NCBI GenBank assembly: GCA_001792895.1
Contig: MARA01000003.1
Coordinates: forward strand, 2,728,001-2,792,000
DNA: 64,000 nucleotides
Source of the DNA: Lentinus brumalis
Taxonomy: Eukaryota > Basidiomycota > Agaricomycetes > Polyporales > Polyporaceae
Reading direction: 5' to 3'
Position numbers and translations under genes: made by a program. Below the pieces are notes generated by a model. The model did not search any database. It saw only the letters and a program-made list of their open reading frames with translations, and was not told where the DNA came from. This document shows positions 21,383 to 32,046 of this stretch, in pieces; the stretch's first letter is position 1, and every line of letters starts with the position of its first letter.

Positions 21383-21957
21383 GAGGGGGGGCTGCTTTTC
21401 GAACACGACCCTCCTTCCCATCTTAACCGGCGGGCCCTCGATCTTCGCCTCGACGCGCTCTGCGGCAACGGTCCGATCCCGGCAAGGTCTGCATGGCTCC
21501 ACCAAGACACATCTCGGCTGATTCTCTTCGACAGTGCCCACGGTGCGGAACCCCTACATCTCTGTGAATATGCGGGTAGTGCTACTAGCGGGAGTAGAGG
21601 CGAACCGAGGAGCAGTTCGCAATCCCTACCGTGGACGCATGTAGCGAGGAGCCAACATGAACCATTCGTTGCAATCCCACGAGTAGCGCTGCCTGCGGTA
21701 GGTAATGCTTGGCGAGTCTCCGTTGTGGTTGAGGAACGTTGTGGTGGTGTTGCGACTCAGGCTGATGAGGCCTGACGGACACGTCATGTTCGATCGTGCT
21801 CATGTTCGAGGTGCAGCATGAAAGTATAAAAGCTCATGTTTTGCAATCACAATATGCGATTGCGAGCACCTGAACAATGCAAGCTATTAGCCTGAAGACT
21901 AGTTGCTCGCCTTGACATGTACACATAGAGTACAGCTACGGCCAGAGATACGACCAG

Positions 21958-21989
21958 CTATCCCACAAATATTGTGGTTTGTGGGATAG
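21958..21989. repeat. 12-bp perfect inverted repeat
   Basis: CTATCCCACAAA and its reverse complement flank the 8-base loop TATTGTGG. It is isolated in non-coding sequence and could be a footprint of a small terminal-inverted-repeat element or a binding palindrome. Confidence 0.75.
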
Positions 21990-23086
21990 TCGCCACATGC
22001 AACGAAGAGGACTGGCACGCTGGTGGCAAGACAAATCAACTACGTGCGGCGGTGTCTGTCAAGCAGCTTCGACTTACATGACAGACGTACCAGGGACGTC
22101 GACGTTTGCGGCGGGCTCGGGTGTAAAAGCCGGTCCCTCAGAAGAGGCTGCACTGCTCAACTGACTGCCGATGCCGGCCGGCTGGCCACTGCCCATCAGC
22201 GAGCACACCAAGGGAGGATGTATGTCCTGGCGTGTAGGAAGTGAGCAATACATCTCGAAAATGCTACATGTTCTCATCGATCAACTCACCAGGCTGGGAA
22301 TGCTAACAGCTCCTTCGCCGGCGTCGGAGGTGGTTGGTCGTTGCTCCAGAGCAGTAGCATGCGGACCGTACGGATCCACAAGAACTGGAGTTGGGGATAG
22401 CAAGCCCTCGTCACGGGCGTGAACGTTGGTAGACATGAAGCAGGCCTGCAAGGACTTCAGTGTTGTGCGAGTCGTCAGAGAGTGGTCTCTGATCACGGTA
22501 TACACACACCAATTGGCGTCACCTAGTGCGAGCAAGAACTTGGCAAGGATAGGTCAACCTAACGGCAGGGCGTTGGGGTATTAGTATGCGCCATAAATAT
22601 GGGCGTGCTGGCATCACTCGTAAATGATACGTGTGTACTTACCTGGCGTGGGGCTCCAGGTTCGTTTCCGACGCGCTTCCGTGCACGCATGCTGCGTTAC
22701 ATACGGGGAGTATACCTGATACAATGGGCATGCCGCAAATCGTAGCAGTTGTGTCAAGTTCACTGAGCCGGAATCGATGTTGTTCCTGGTGACTAAGTAG
22801 CAGTGTCATAAATGAACTGTTTGCAATAAGGCAAAATTCATAGCATATGAGTGTCCAAACGAGCATCGATTGCATAGGCCTCTGCGATCAACACATGGCA
22901 CGGGAGCGAAAAGGAAGACAGGAAGGTACGTGACCATAGTCCGCGCTTCGAGGACAATCCGCTGCTCAATTGTCCTCGGCCGCGGCGAAGCAAGAACTTC
23001 AGTGTATACATAGCTTGCCTATGCATACTCCATCACACCGCTTGAGCTATGTCGTTGCAAGTAACCTTGAACGGCTATTTGGCAAG
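21990..23086. other. region with unassigned minus-strand exons
   Basis: On the minus strand 22639-22875 starts with a hydrophobic helix (MLVWTLICYEFCLIANSSF), and 22281-22535 reads TVIRDHSLTTRTTLKSLQAC. Both suit a fungal multi-pass membrane protein of the DUF6533 sort, but I could not join them into a coherent gene. A decayed neighbour of the DUF6534 gene is possible. Confidence 0.3.
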
Positions 23087-25039
23087 TTAGCTGGGAATAT
23101 CAATCGCCGAAGGCCTCATGCTCACATCGCTATCGACCTCATAATCGATCGTCGTTGTCGTGTCCTTCTGAATATGGATGGCGATACCCTCGGCGCAACT
23201 CTGAACAAACGGGCTGAGCAGTTCGGCGATGTGACTAGAAAAGCGGAACTTACATGATGGCTAGTCAAGAGGGATGGCGGCGGCACTTGCATGTTTCGCA
23301 GTGAGATAGACTCGTCGTCCATCGATCCACCTGAAAGCGACTTGCGAGCGTTGAGAGTCGTCAAAAGCGAGTTACAGTAAACTGGTAGTGACATAAGACA
23401 AGAAGTTCAGCAACTAGCCTGCCAGACCAGGTCCAAGTTCACGACGATGAGAGGGGAGAACATACGGCGACCGATTAGAAAGTAGAACGTGATATAGACA
23501 AAGCCTTTTGGCAAGACGAAGAATGTGAGTAATGAGGCGCACGCGCACACGCTGCCAATGACAAGTCAATCAACGGACACTTCCTCCCGTGAGCAGCACA
23601 TACCTTGTCAGGAGACCAGTATTGACAGCGAAGACGATCTGCGAGTGCGATATCAGTTGCCAGGGTTCAGTGCCGGATCGGAAAGATGTGTCATCACCAG
23701 TCTGTTGATAAGGTGGTTTGATTTCGCAAACTTGGTGCGTGATCTGTGGAGAAGAGTGCATAGGATCGCTGCAATGGTGACGTCGGCCACAGCAGCGAAG
23801 ACGTTCATGCAGATTGAGAGTGCCTGGGCAAACAGTGGCTCAGTACCACAAAGGACCTACGGGAGAGCCGACCTACTCGTAATTCACGAAGCTCTTCCGT
23901 AGTTGTCAATCTCAGTCTGTAGCGTAAAACAGGTATGTCAAACCAATGCCAATGATGCTAGGACGACTCAGAGTCGCCCTGGATTCGGGTACTGACGCCT
24001 TAGCAGTGTATCCGGCGGAGACACCTGTTCGATGTGATTATGAGCGACGGTACTCTATCACAAGTTCAGACAGGCTCCGTCATACTCACCAAACTCAGCG
24101 GCTATGAGAAGGACCTGTATCGAATGCGATGGATGCGTTAGCCTCGAGATGATGCCCGTGTACGGTCCATACGTACCACTGGAGCAACGAGGTATAACTT
24201 CTTCCCGCACAGCCTCCAAGCTCTCAGAACAAAGAAGCTGAACAGAGAACTCAGATCCGCAGGAACCCCACCGGGTGATACTTTGCTTACCTCTGAACCA
24301 GTAGTCCGGTCATCGCCTGAGGGGAGATGGTCAACGACGGTAGTGAGACAAGGCAAGGGCCACCCTCGTGAGATCACATACATTGAACATCACTTCAATA
24401 ATGATGGACCTGTATCGTTGTGAGTGTGCGCCGCTGAGTGCATGTAAACTGCACACTGACCGGTTCAGTTGGGTGATGGCGACGGGGTTGCCGTAGTTGG
24501 AGACGAGATATGCATATACTGAATGGGATTCGCATTGTATGACCGTGATCGCAGTATGAGTAACACCTCTGCGGCACTCACTGCTATGAGAGATGAGGCC
24601 CTGTGCTCGCATCAGCTCCCATGTCAAACGGACACAAGAGTTTTTAACATTGGAGAGGTACGCACCTGATGGGCCGAGTCCGTCATCCAAACAGCTAGGA
24701 CCTTCGCGTTCCGAGGACTTCAGCTCGAGGAAAGGGAATATAACAGATGTAATACTCACAAGTAGTTTCAAGGGCAAGGCGTCACGGTCTCTGTATTGCG
24801 AGTAATAGTAAAACATTTGACAGCATGATACTACCATCCGATGTTAGTAACATGCGAGTCGCATCAGTGGCCACATGCGTCGAGACTTCCGAGTCGGAGA
24901 TCCTATTGCATGTGCCATTTGCTGACTCACTACCCCAAAATCTGAGTGCGATGGGTCAGCCCTCAACTCGACCGGAGAATAGGAGCATGTAGACCACTCA
25001 CATTGCAGACAGGATCACACCGATGAGGAGTGCGCCCAT
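23087..25039 (-). CDS. DUF6534-type multi-pass membrane protein
   Basis: A many-exon gene can be followed almost continuously. It starts MGALLIGVILSA (25039); an 8-base microexon (24934-24941) supplies IFWG; then VSCCQMFYYYSQYRDRDALP, VLAVWMTDSAHQ, YAYLVSNYGNPVAITQLNR, SIIIEVMFN, AMTGLLVQ, FFVLRAWRLCGKKLYLVAPV, VLLIAAEF, ALSICMNVFAAVADVTIAAI, LLHRSRTKFAKSNHLINRL, IVFAVNTGLLT, FVYITFYFLIGR and YCNSLLTTLNARKSL, ending at a TAA at 23087-23089. The YxYLVxNYGNP, LLHRSRTxFxxTxxLINRL and YxNSLLxTLNAR motifs are hallmarks of DUF6534 proteins of mushroom-forming fungi, which have about seven membrane helices and no known function. All junctions use GT-AG and keep phase. It appears intact. Confidence 0.82.
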
Positions 25040-25632
25040 CCTGGGTTAGCATACCATACGAGGTGAGCAGTGTGCATCTGGTCACGGGCATCGAGGGTTA
25101 CGCACGTCTCGTCTACGATAGTCATAGTGCCAACGGGTGTGAGTTGCAAGCGGATGCCACGAGAGAAGCCGGGAAGAGGGGAGGAAAGGATTGTCTGGGG
25201 TGCAACTCGAGATCTTGAGCCTTCAACTCGAGTGGGAGGGGCTAGTAAAGTATCTCAACGGCGCCGAAACTCCTGGGAAGATCTAGGCTCACGGAAGCAA
25301 AATAAAACACGCACCTCCAAGCGGAAGCTTGCTTGAGTGGTCCGAGCGGCTGCATGGCCTTCCTGACCCTGGAGAGAAGGTCTGACCGCTTGCGATGGCC
25401 TTTTGCAGGAATTCGGCACACTGCAACAAGACGTCAGTGGTGGCTGGTAGCACTAAGCGACTCCGACCGTGTCCGGACTCCAGCTGCCTCGTGCTCGGAC
25501 CCCCAAGATTAGACTAGGGGAGTATGAGAATTTCCAGGGCAGAACTCCTCCGAGGAGGACCGTCTTAGCGCACGGTGGCGGCGGCGGCGGCATCTGAGCG
25601 CACGGTGGCGGCGGCGGCGGCGTCGTCGCAGA
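25040..25632. other. intergenic, with a duplicated GGC-rich word
   Basis: This is the probable promoter region of the DUF6534 gene. At 25568-25621 the 24-base word starting GCGCACGGTGGCGGCGGC occurs twice, 30 bp apart. No gene is seen. Confidence 0.5.
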
Positions 25633-26181
25633 TTGCTCTTCGTCATCTCGAGCAATGGCTACCTAGAGATTCGTACCATGACCCCAAACCCAAGAGCGGC
25701 GATGCTGGAATTTGAGAGGCTGCTGCAGCAACCCAATGGTCAGCTACCAATCCGATGGAGGAGAACATTACTCATCGACGACGTCCCTCAGCAGCTCCGG
25801 CTCAGGATGGCGAATAACAGGACTTCTTCCCTGGAACAGGGCCAGGGAAGTTCGATGGCACATCAGCACTGGTATTCTGCCGGCTCCGACAGCCCAAGCA
25901 TGCCCGGCTCCGACAGCCCAAGCACGCCCGGCTCCGACAGCCCAAGCACGCCCGGCTCCGACAGCCCAAGCACGCCCGGCTCCGACAGCCCAAGCACACT
26001 GTCTCATAACCCACCGTATCAATCTCGCACCGCGACCAGTCCAACCGGTAAAACATTTGGAAGGATGTCCCAATATCAGGAGACCCGGGTGACTCTGAGT
26101 CTGGACTTGGTGAAATCGTGCGTCCGGCCGTTTATGAAGGCCTTGGGGAACACTCCTGGAGAAAAACTCAGCTTTCTGTAG
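25633..26181 (+). CDS. hypothetical ORF with octapeptide repeats
   Basis: An open frame of up to 182 codons; a start at 25678 (MTPNPRAAMLEFERLLQQPN) is plausible. It has no domain I know. Residues encoded by 25882-26001 form five copies of GSDSPSTP, a serine/proline linker that could be phosphorylated or O-glycosylated. It ends VKSCVRPFMKALGNTPGEKL. Whether it is a complete gene or one exon is unclear; no splice-consistent neighbour was found, and it is divergent from the DUF6534 gene. Confidence 0.4.
   Translation: MLFVISSNGYLEIRTMTPNPRAAMLEFERLLQQPNGQLPIRWRRTLLIDDVPQQLRLRMANNRTSSLEQGQGSSMAHQHWYSAGSDSPSMPGSDSPSTPGSDSPSTPGSDSPSTPGSDSPSTLSHNPPYQSRTATSPTGKTFGRMSQYQETRVTLSLDLVKSCVRPFMKALGNTPGEKLSFL
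25882..26001 (+). repeat. 24-bp coding minisatellite x 5
   Basis: Five tandem units of GGCTCCGACAGCCCAAGCAC plus four bases, nearly identical at DNA level, encode GSDSPSTP. Synonymous positions are conserved too, which indicates recent expansion. Confidence 0.92.
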
Positions 26182-26894
26182 TAAAGGTTGTTAGCACGTA
26201 ATAATCTCCGTAGCCGCCAGGACATCGGAACTTCGTGTCGACGCTGTCGAGAGACAATTCTCGCTCTGCGTGTTCAAAGGTCGCTGATGTTGCCGGCGCA
26301 GCCGAAGTACACTCTGTCTTCTGAACTGGAAGCCAAGCAAGCGGTGGTGAGCCACACGGCGGCGAGCCTGGCGAGGAGAGGTACATACCTCTCAAGCTTG
26401 GTTCAGTTCATTGTGTGACGGTGTGTATATTGGCAGACATACCTAAGCCATAGACGCGCAGGTAGTGTAGTCGTCGTTCGAATGATTCCTACAGGCGGTG
26501 GTCCAGAATCAGAGATAGATGACAATGTGTACAGAGAAACGTCGACCATGTTCAGCCACATTGATTTGATGTCCGAATGAGGTCCGATTGATGGCACTGC
26601 TTTAAGATTGAGACGCCGGCGCGATATTGAAACTCCTGAATCTCAAGTAAGTACGAACAATGTGTTACATAATCGGGTGGACTGATAAGCGCCGCTCACA
26701 ACCAGTTCGCTGTGACTTTGCATCTCGCATGGCCCGCCCAATCGTCTGCCTATAGCTACGGGAGACAACATATCGCATATCGTAATCATTCATGAAGAAA
26801 CCTGCACCGGTGCAGTCCATCGTTGACAAGTGAGAAGTATGACTGTTAGGAGACGATGATAACGTTCATATAGAAGTCTTAACCACCCACAGAT
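26182..26894. other. intergenic, no gene recognised
   Basis: Short frames only. It may hold the first exon and promoter of the JmjC gene, whose start I could not place. Confidence 0.4.
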
Positions 26895-29636
26895 ATGCAG
26901 CTCGATGCCTCCCGGTGGCCCGGAGATGTGCAGAGGTTCCCCTGCAAGTCGCGCAAACTCAAGTCGCCTTTTGACCGTCTCCCTCAATGTGTCAGCTGCG
27001 TGGGGAATGCCGGGAGCTGCCGTTTTATAGGTTGGTACCTAGGGTGTGTGACTCCCCGGAAGTCGATGCTGACTGCGATGTGCTGCAGGTTTCAGGCGGA
27101 TCGGGGACTCAATGTCGTTTCACTCCGCAGATGCACCGGATCCCATATTCGCTGACATCTTCAATCGCAAACCAGACTTCTCGGACCGCCAGCTCATTGC
27201 AGTATGGATATGACATTTGCCATTATCAACTGCGGTCTGCTGACGACGACCCCTCTGATAGGCCGTAGTGGCTGGTGTCCTCATTCCTCTCATTCGAAAA
27301 GAACTGGTTCACATGTCGGATACACGCACCGTCTTTCGAAAGAGGGATCCAGGACTCAGAATCACGTGCGGTACGACGACTGTACCCGGACGTAAGGCCA
27401 AGTCTGACGTATGTTCATAGATGTGTGTTCTGTCAGCCTTTTTGTGGAGACATGGTTCTGCAAGACTTGTGGCATCGAACTCTGCGGTAATTGCGTCTCC
27501 GACCTTGCCCGCGATGATAGAGAGCTGGTGCGTCCTTGTACAGATACGCGACGACGCCACTGACTAGCCCCTCCTTTTCAGCATGCTCTCTGTGCCTCGT
27601 GTACAATTCCTGCCAACCCACATATTCTGATTCCACTGAGCCAATTCGATTATGCCGAGCTACAGGCCACCATGACGACGATGGAACTAGCGCTGAAGTC
27701 TTGGTAAGTATGGAGGACTTCAATGATTCGCAAAACGAACCAATTATGTTCTCACGCAGCAACACTAGTCATGTCTGTCTCAAGGAGTCGAACCCGCCAA
27801 TTTCAAGCTTAGTGGTTCCCCTCTTGCGGGACGGCCAGTTCACGACTACCGATTTCCTGGAGCACTGGGCGTCAGGGTCACCCATTGTTGTTTCCGAGGT
27901 GGATCAGAGGTTACAGGGGCGCTGGCATCCAGATGATTTCGCCCGCGAGTTCGGTACCCAGAAGATCTCTCCGGTTGACTGTGTTACAGACAAGGTCGTC
28001 AACCGGGCTTGGACGGTCGGCGAATTTTTTGCTTATCTCCAGGATCCTGGGAAGACGAAGGACGTGTTGAAGTTGAAGGTGCGTTCTGTGCCACTTGGAA
28101 CATTAGAGCTGTTGACAGCTGTGCACAGGACTGGCCACCCTCGAAGAGTTTCGCTGACGCGTTCAAGGATCTCTACAAAGGCTTTCTGAGAAGCATACCG
28201 GTATTGTGCCAGGATATGGCTCGTGTGGACGGAGTCCTCAACCTAGCAGCACATTATCCCAAGAATGGCAACGCCCCGGATCTTGGTAAGAGGCTCCTTG
28301 CGCCATATAGCTTCTAAACTTAAAAGCGCGCTATATTTGTTGGGCAGGCCCGAAGATGTACATTGCGACTGGTCCAAAGGGCTATGGCGATCGCTACGGC
28401 ACTACAAAGCTCCATCTTGATGTGACAGATGCAATCAATCTGCTCTCATGGTGCGCTGACCCCACGAGGCCAGCTGCAGTTTGGCACATCTTCCCTGCAA
28501 ATAGCGCAGGACTACTGCGACAATATCTGCGCGATGTTCAGCCTCAAGCTCGCTCGCACGACCCCATCCATTCGCAGGCCATCTACATATCCGACGACAT
28601 GCTGAGCCAGCTCGCGTCACGAGGGGTGCGTCCATGGACGATCTTCCAGCGATATGGTGATGCCGTCTTCATTCCGGCCGGGTGCGCTCACCAGGTAAGC
28701 AGCACGACAGCCCTTTATACGCAGTACTCTGCTCAGCTATACTCGCAATTCCTTAGGTGCGCAATCTGCAGAGCGTGATCAAGGTCGCATGCGATTTTGT
28801 TTCCATCCAGAACCTCGAGGCGACCTTGAGTCTCCTGAAGGAACAAAGGGCCCACAGGATCCATAGTAACGGACCAGAGGACGTCTTACAGCTGCACATC
28901 CTCCTATGGTATGCATGGTTGTCTGTTACGACTTGTAGTAACCCAACAGTCCACACCAAGTGTTGCCAAGACGAGAGCAATGGTGCGTTAACGTAGTACT
29001 AAGGGCCTTGTTGCTCAACTTAACATGTGTCAGTAGACCAGCAAGGCGACAACGATGGGTTTTCCGGTGGCGATGAGGATCTTTGCGGTGACGATGATGG
29101 ACAGCCAGGGCCTAGCAGCGAACCGTGGAACGGCCGTGTCAAGATGTTGACGGAGTTAGATGAGCGGTGCACAGCGGTGCCTGGTGGACTATCATCCCCT
29201 GACCGCGTAAGGCGATGTCAATGGCTGCTAAACTTCTTTCTGATCAGCATTGCGACAGAGTCTTCTTGCGAGCGGTAGTCCGCGCAAAAAGAAGGTTCGC
29301 TCCAAGTTTTCGAAGACCTCCCTCGCCGCTGCAGCTCTTCGCCCTGATCTGATCTACCGCTGCCCCCACCCAAGGTGTGCGCGTATGTTCAATCGGGGCG
29401 GATTGATCGATCACTTGTCAGTACTTCAGAGCCCAGTCGTCCGGGAATTTCTTGCATGTCACTCACTAACCCGGATCCTTGACAGGATCCTGAGACATCC
29501 CGACATATACGATGGTAAAGATCAGAAGAGACTTCGCAAAGAAAAACTTTCATACGAACAGTTCCTCATGGAACTGCCACGCCTGTACAAGATTCGCCCT
29601 GAAGATGGAGCGTTCCCCTACTGTAGTAGTCACTGA
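26895..29636 (+). CDS. JmjC-domain protein, KDM3/JHDM2-like histone demethylase candidate
   Basis: The N-terminal part is cysteine-rich: FPCKSRKLKSPFDRLPQCVS ... CRFIGW (26940-27035), then CDVCSVSLFVETWFCKTCGI (27420-27475) with paired CxxC motifs and CASC downstream, suggesting zinc binding. The JmjC domain runs from about 27830 to 28900: SGSPIVVSEVD, DWPPSKSFADAFKDLYKGF, LNLAAHYPKN, GPKMYIATGP, the iron site in TTKLHLDVTDA (H-x-D), and the distal histidine in DAVFIPAGCAHQV with SVIKVACDFVS. These residues fit an active Fe(II)/2-oxoglutarate dioxygenase. The C-terminus has YRCPHPRCARMFNRGGLIDH, a possible zinc finger. Introns at 28079-28127, about 28286-28348 and 28695-28757 splice in phase. 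The true start is not certain. Nuclear chromatin modification is the family role. Confidence 0.78.
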
Positions 29637-29764
29637 TTTTCTGTGGGGTATATAGCGGTGACTGCCCAATAGCATATACGCGCTTATCACGTGATGGGAA
29701 AAGTGGCGTGCGGAGCGCTGGCAATTCCGAACACTGCTGCGCTACGAGCTTGCTACGGGCTATC

Positions 29765-30918
29765 AACACCCTCATCTATGCGGTAGACACGCTGAGTTCT
29801 GAGTCCGGAGATGGCTTTGTGGGTTGGCCCGGCGTGAAGAACGTTGGCTTGTCCGACCAGACGCATGCAAAGCACCACGGAGTTGTCGATGTCCCAGAAC
29901 TTGCGTTGAAGCTTCCCCTTCCTCCGCCCTTTCTTCCTCCGCCTATACTGCTCTCTCCTCCTCGGCACCTGGGGCTCGACTTGTCGACTATCTGGACTTT
30001 TTGCCCAGCGTGGCTGGCTCAAGTACGTTCTCCTCTGTTCATCGTGATCCAGCACATATAACTCATGACTCACATTCCAGCGCCGCGGCAGACGACGCTC
30101 GCAGGGCAAGTCATGAGCTGCCAAGGCTACTATGGCTCCCGACATCCAGCCTCACCTGCACCCACTTTGTTTGCGTTTTGTCGCTGCTCTGGAACAAGCC
30201 GTACCAGTATACCCGCCCGGTCGCATGTCCCCGATGCGTCGATGTGTCGCGGACGTCGTCAGACACACTCCTGGATGCAGAACACGTCGTCATGGTCATG
30301 GTCGCAATCATCTGAGGTACGTGCTGTGCCTCTGCTGCCTACATGCTCAGTGTAACATTGTTCCGTAGCAGACAACGACGCCAACCCGCACGCTACGCCG
30401 AGAATCAGAAGGATCTCGTGTGGAAGTTGCGCGGCATCTTTATCAACTTGCTCATCCAGGTACACTCACGTTTCCATTGCATGTCTCCTGCCCGCAACAC
30501 TGATCCTTGCTACGAACATCAGGACGTCTTCGACCGCTTCCTTTCGAACCGAGTTGGTTCTTCCGTCCATCCGCCAGCAACTTCCTCTACTGCACGGAGG
30601 CAGTCTCGGAGATCCTCGCGGCAGAACGCTGTGCTCAAGACATTTGGCTGACACCTGAGCTATCCCAACTCGATCCGCTTCCTCAGGAACATCAGCAAGG
30701 CAGGCGATCGCAACGTCCAAGTCCGCACAATCTGCGAGTACCTGCTCGACCTTGGATGTCAAGTGAGTTCGTCTACTTCGTCACACTCAACGTCGCTTAT
30801 CATTGCAGTCTAGATATGACGCTGAACCTCGAGCACACGCTCAGCTCGTCTTCTCTCATTCCGACCGCCAGCTCATGCTCGACTACATTCTCAAGCCCAT
30901 TCAATCCGTCATCAGTCA
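29765..30918 (+). repeat. cyclin-ABC segmental duplication, copy B (cyclin part only)
   Basis: It begins 128 bp after the JmjC stop codon at the word CACCCTCATCTATG and matches copies A and C until about 30918, where it breaks off inside the cyclin C-terminal exon. It differs from them by a few substitutions (for example GCGGTAGACAC near its start) and a small deletion near 30835. Confidence 0.92.
30361..30918 (+). pseudogene. B-type cyclin fragment, copy B (truncated)
   Basis: It carries the same cyclin-box pieces as copy A (DLVWKLRGIFINLLIQ, VFDRFLSNRV, NFLYCTEAVSEILAAERC, RQLMLDYILK) with the same frame changes. The C-terminal exon is cut after LDYILKPIQSV. It lies in the same orientation as copy C. 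Confidence 0.7.
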
Positions 30919-32013
30919 TCGCGCTCCATGTTGTTCTAGCTTACCCACGTTGCACACTCGTTGTGTAGTATCTCCTTCCTTTTGGCCCTCTATTCTCGGT
31001 CCTTGCCGCCGTTCTCATCTCCATGTCAACCGTCCGCATCCGCATGTTTTCATATGGCCCTCTTACGTACACTCTCTATGCCACGCCTCTGCGCCTCCGC
31101 ACATCAGGCCTCCGTCAGAAATCAGATCGTCTTGTATGTGACATCCTGACGAGGGGGCTCCGCCAAGTGCATGTACGTCCACGTTTCTCGTACTGGCCGC
31201 CACCGTCCTCTAAAGAACTATCCCGCCTGCAGAGGATCACTAATTGGGGAGTGTCCTGTGCCGACCTCCACGGCCGTGCGACGTCTGTGTTTCGCACTGG
31301 GAGCGTCCAAAAATCCGCGCATCTCAAGACTCAGAGACTCGAAGCCTTTTCTGGACTTCACTCCCTGTACTCGCTTTACCCTGACCGACCATGATAATAA
31401 TGATCCCGATTCCTCTCGGAGTCCACCGCCGCCTGGTCCCCAGATAGTATATGCAACTACCCCTCTCCTGTCTGATCCCCGACTACTGGGCTCGGAACCG
31501 GCCCACCAAACGTGCGACTTACCTCCTCCTCCTCCTCCTCCGATAGCATCGCATCTGCGTGCTTGCTCTGCGCTAGCATATCAACTCCTGCTCAGGCACC
31601 ACCCTGCAATAGGTAGTCCAACATCGTTCAGCCGCTGCCGCGTGCAGTCCGATGCCGCGCATCCCGATGCAGTTGCCTTGACTGACGTCAAACTTGCCCA
31701 TGCTTCGTGCATGTAATAGGAGTTACCCTGCATTGCAGGTATGTCTTTCCCATCAGCGACCACTTACAATGACACTCACCTTCCTTGTGTGGTGAGAGGT
31801 AACGATGCTTCCTTCCTCGTGCGTCCACGGAGGCGAAAAGCAGTGAATTCTGGTGCGGCGCCGTGGCGCCGTGCTAGCCGGAATAGTTCAAAACCACTTG
31901 CTTCTTCGTCGCTCCTTCTTTCCCTCCTCGCATCTCCGTCCATGTGTAGTCACTTGGTGAGCATGCGTAGTCCACCGATCGAGCGGCTCGCGACTGACCA
32001 CTGATAATCTCAT
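30919..32013. other. intergenic, no gene recognised
   Basis: Serine/proline-rich open frames on the plus strand (30803-31141, 31171-31716) overlap each other and lack family features. Pyrimidine-rich runs (for example CTCCTCCTCCTCC near 31522) occur. Confidence 0.4.
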
Positions 32014-32046
32014 ATGCAGCTCGACCATAACCGACTACCTGTCGCA

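Noticed and set aside
25561..25625. CRISPR-like or regularly spaced repeat from the two GCGCACGGTGGCGGC words
   Set aside because: Only two copies in a eukaryotic genome, made of simple GGC repeats.
27536..28980. TET/JBP-type dioxygenase, as found in KDZ transposon units
   Set aside because: The H-x-D iron site context, PAGCAHQV and overall order fit a KDM3-type JmjC domain better than TET/JBP.
29753..30145. Open frames antisense to the cyclin-block copies (130-163 codons, present at all three copies)
   Set aside because: They are shadows in shared duplicated DNA; the other strand holds the cyclin exons.
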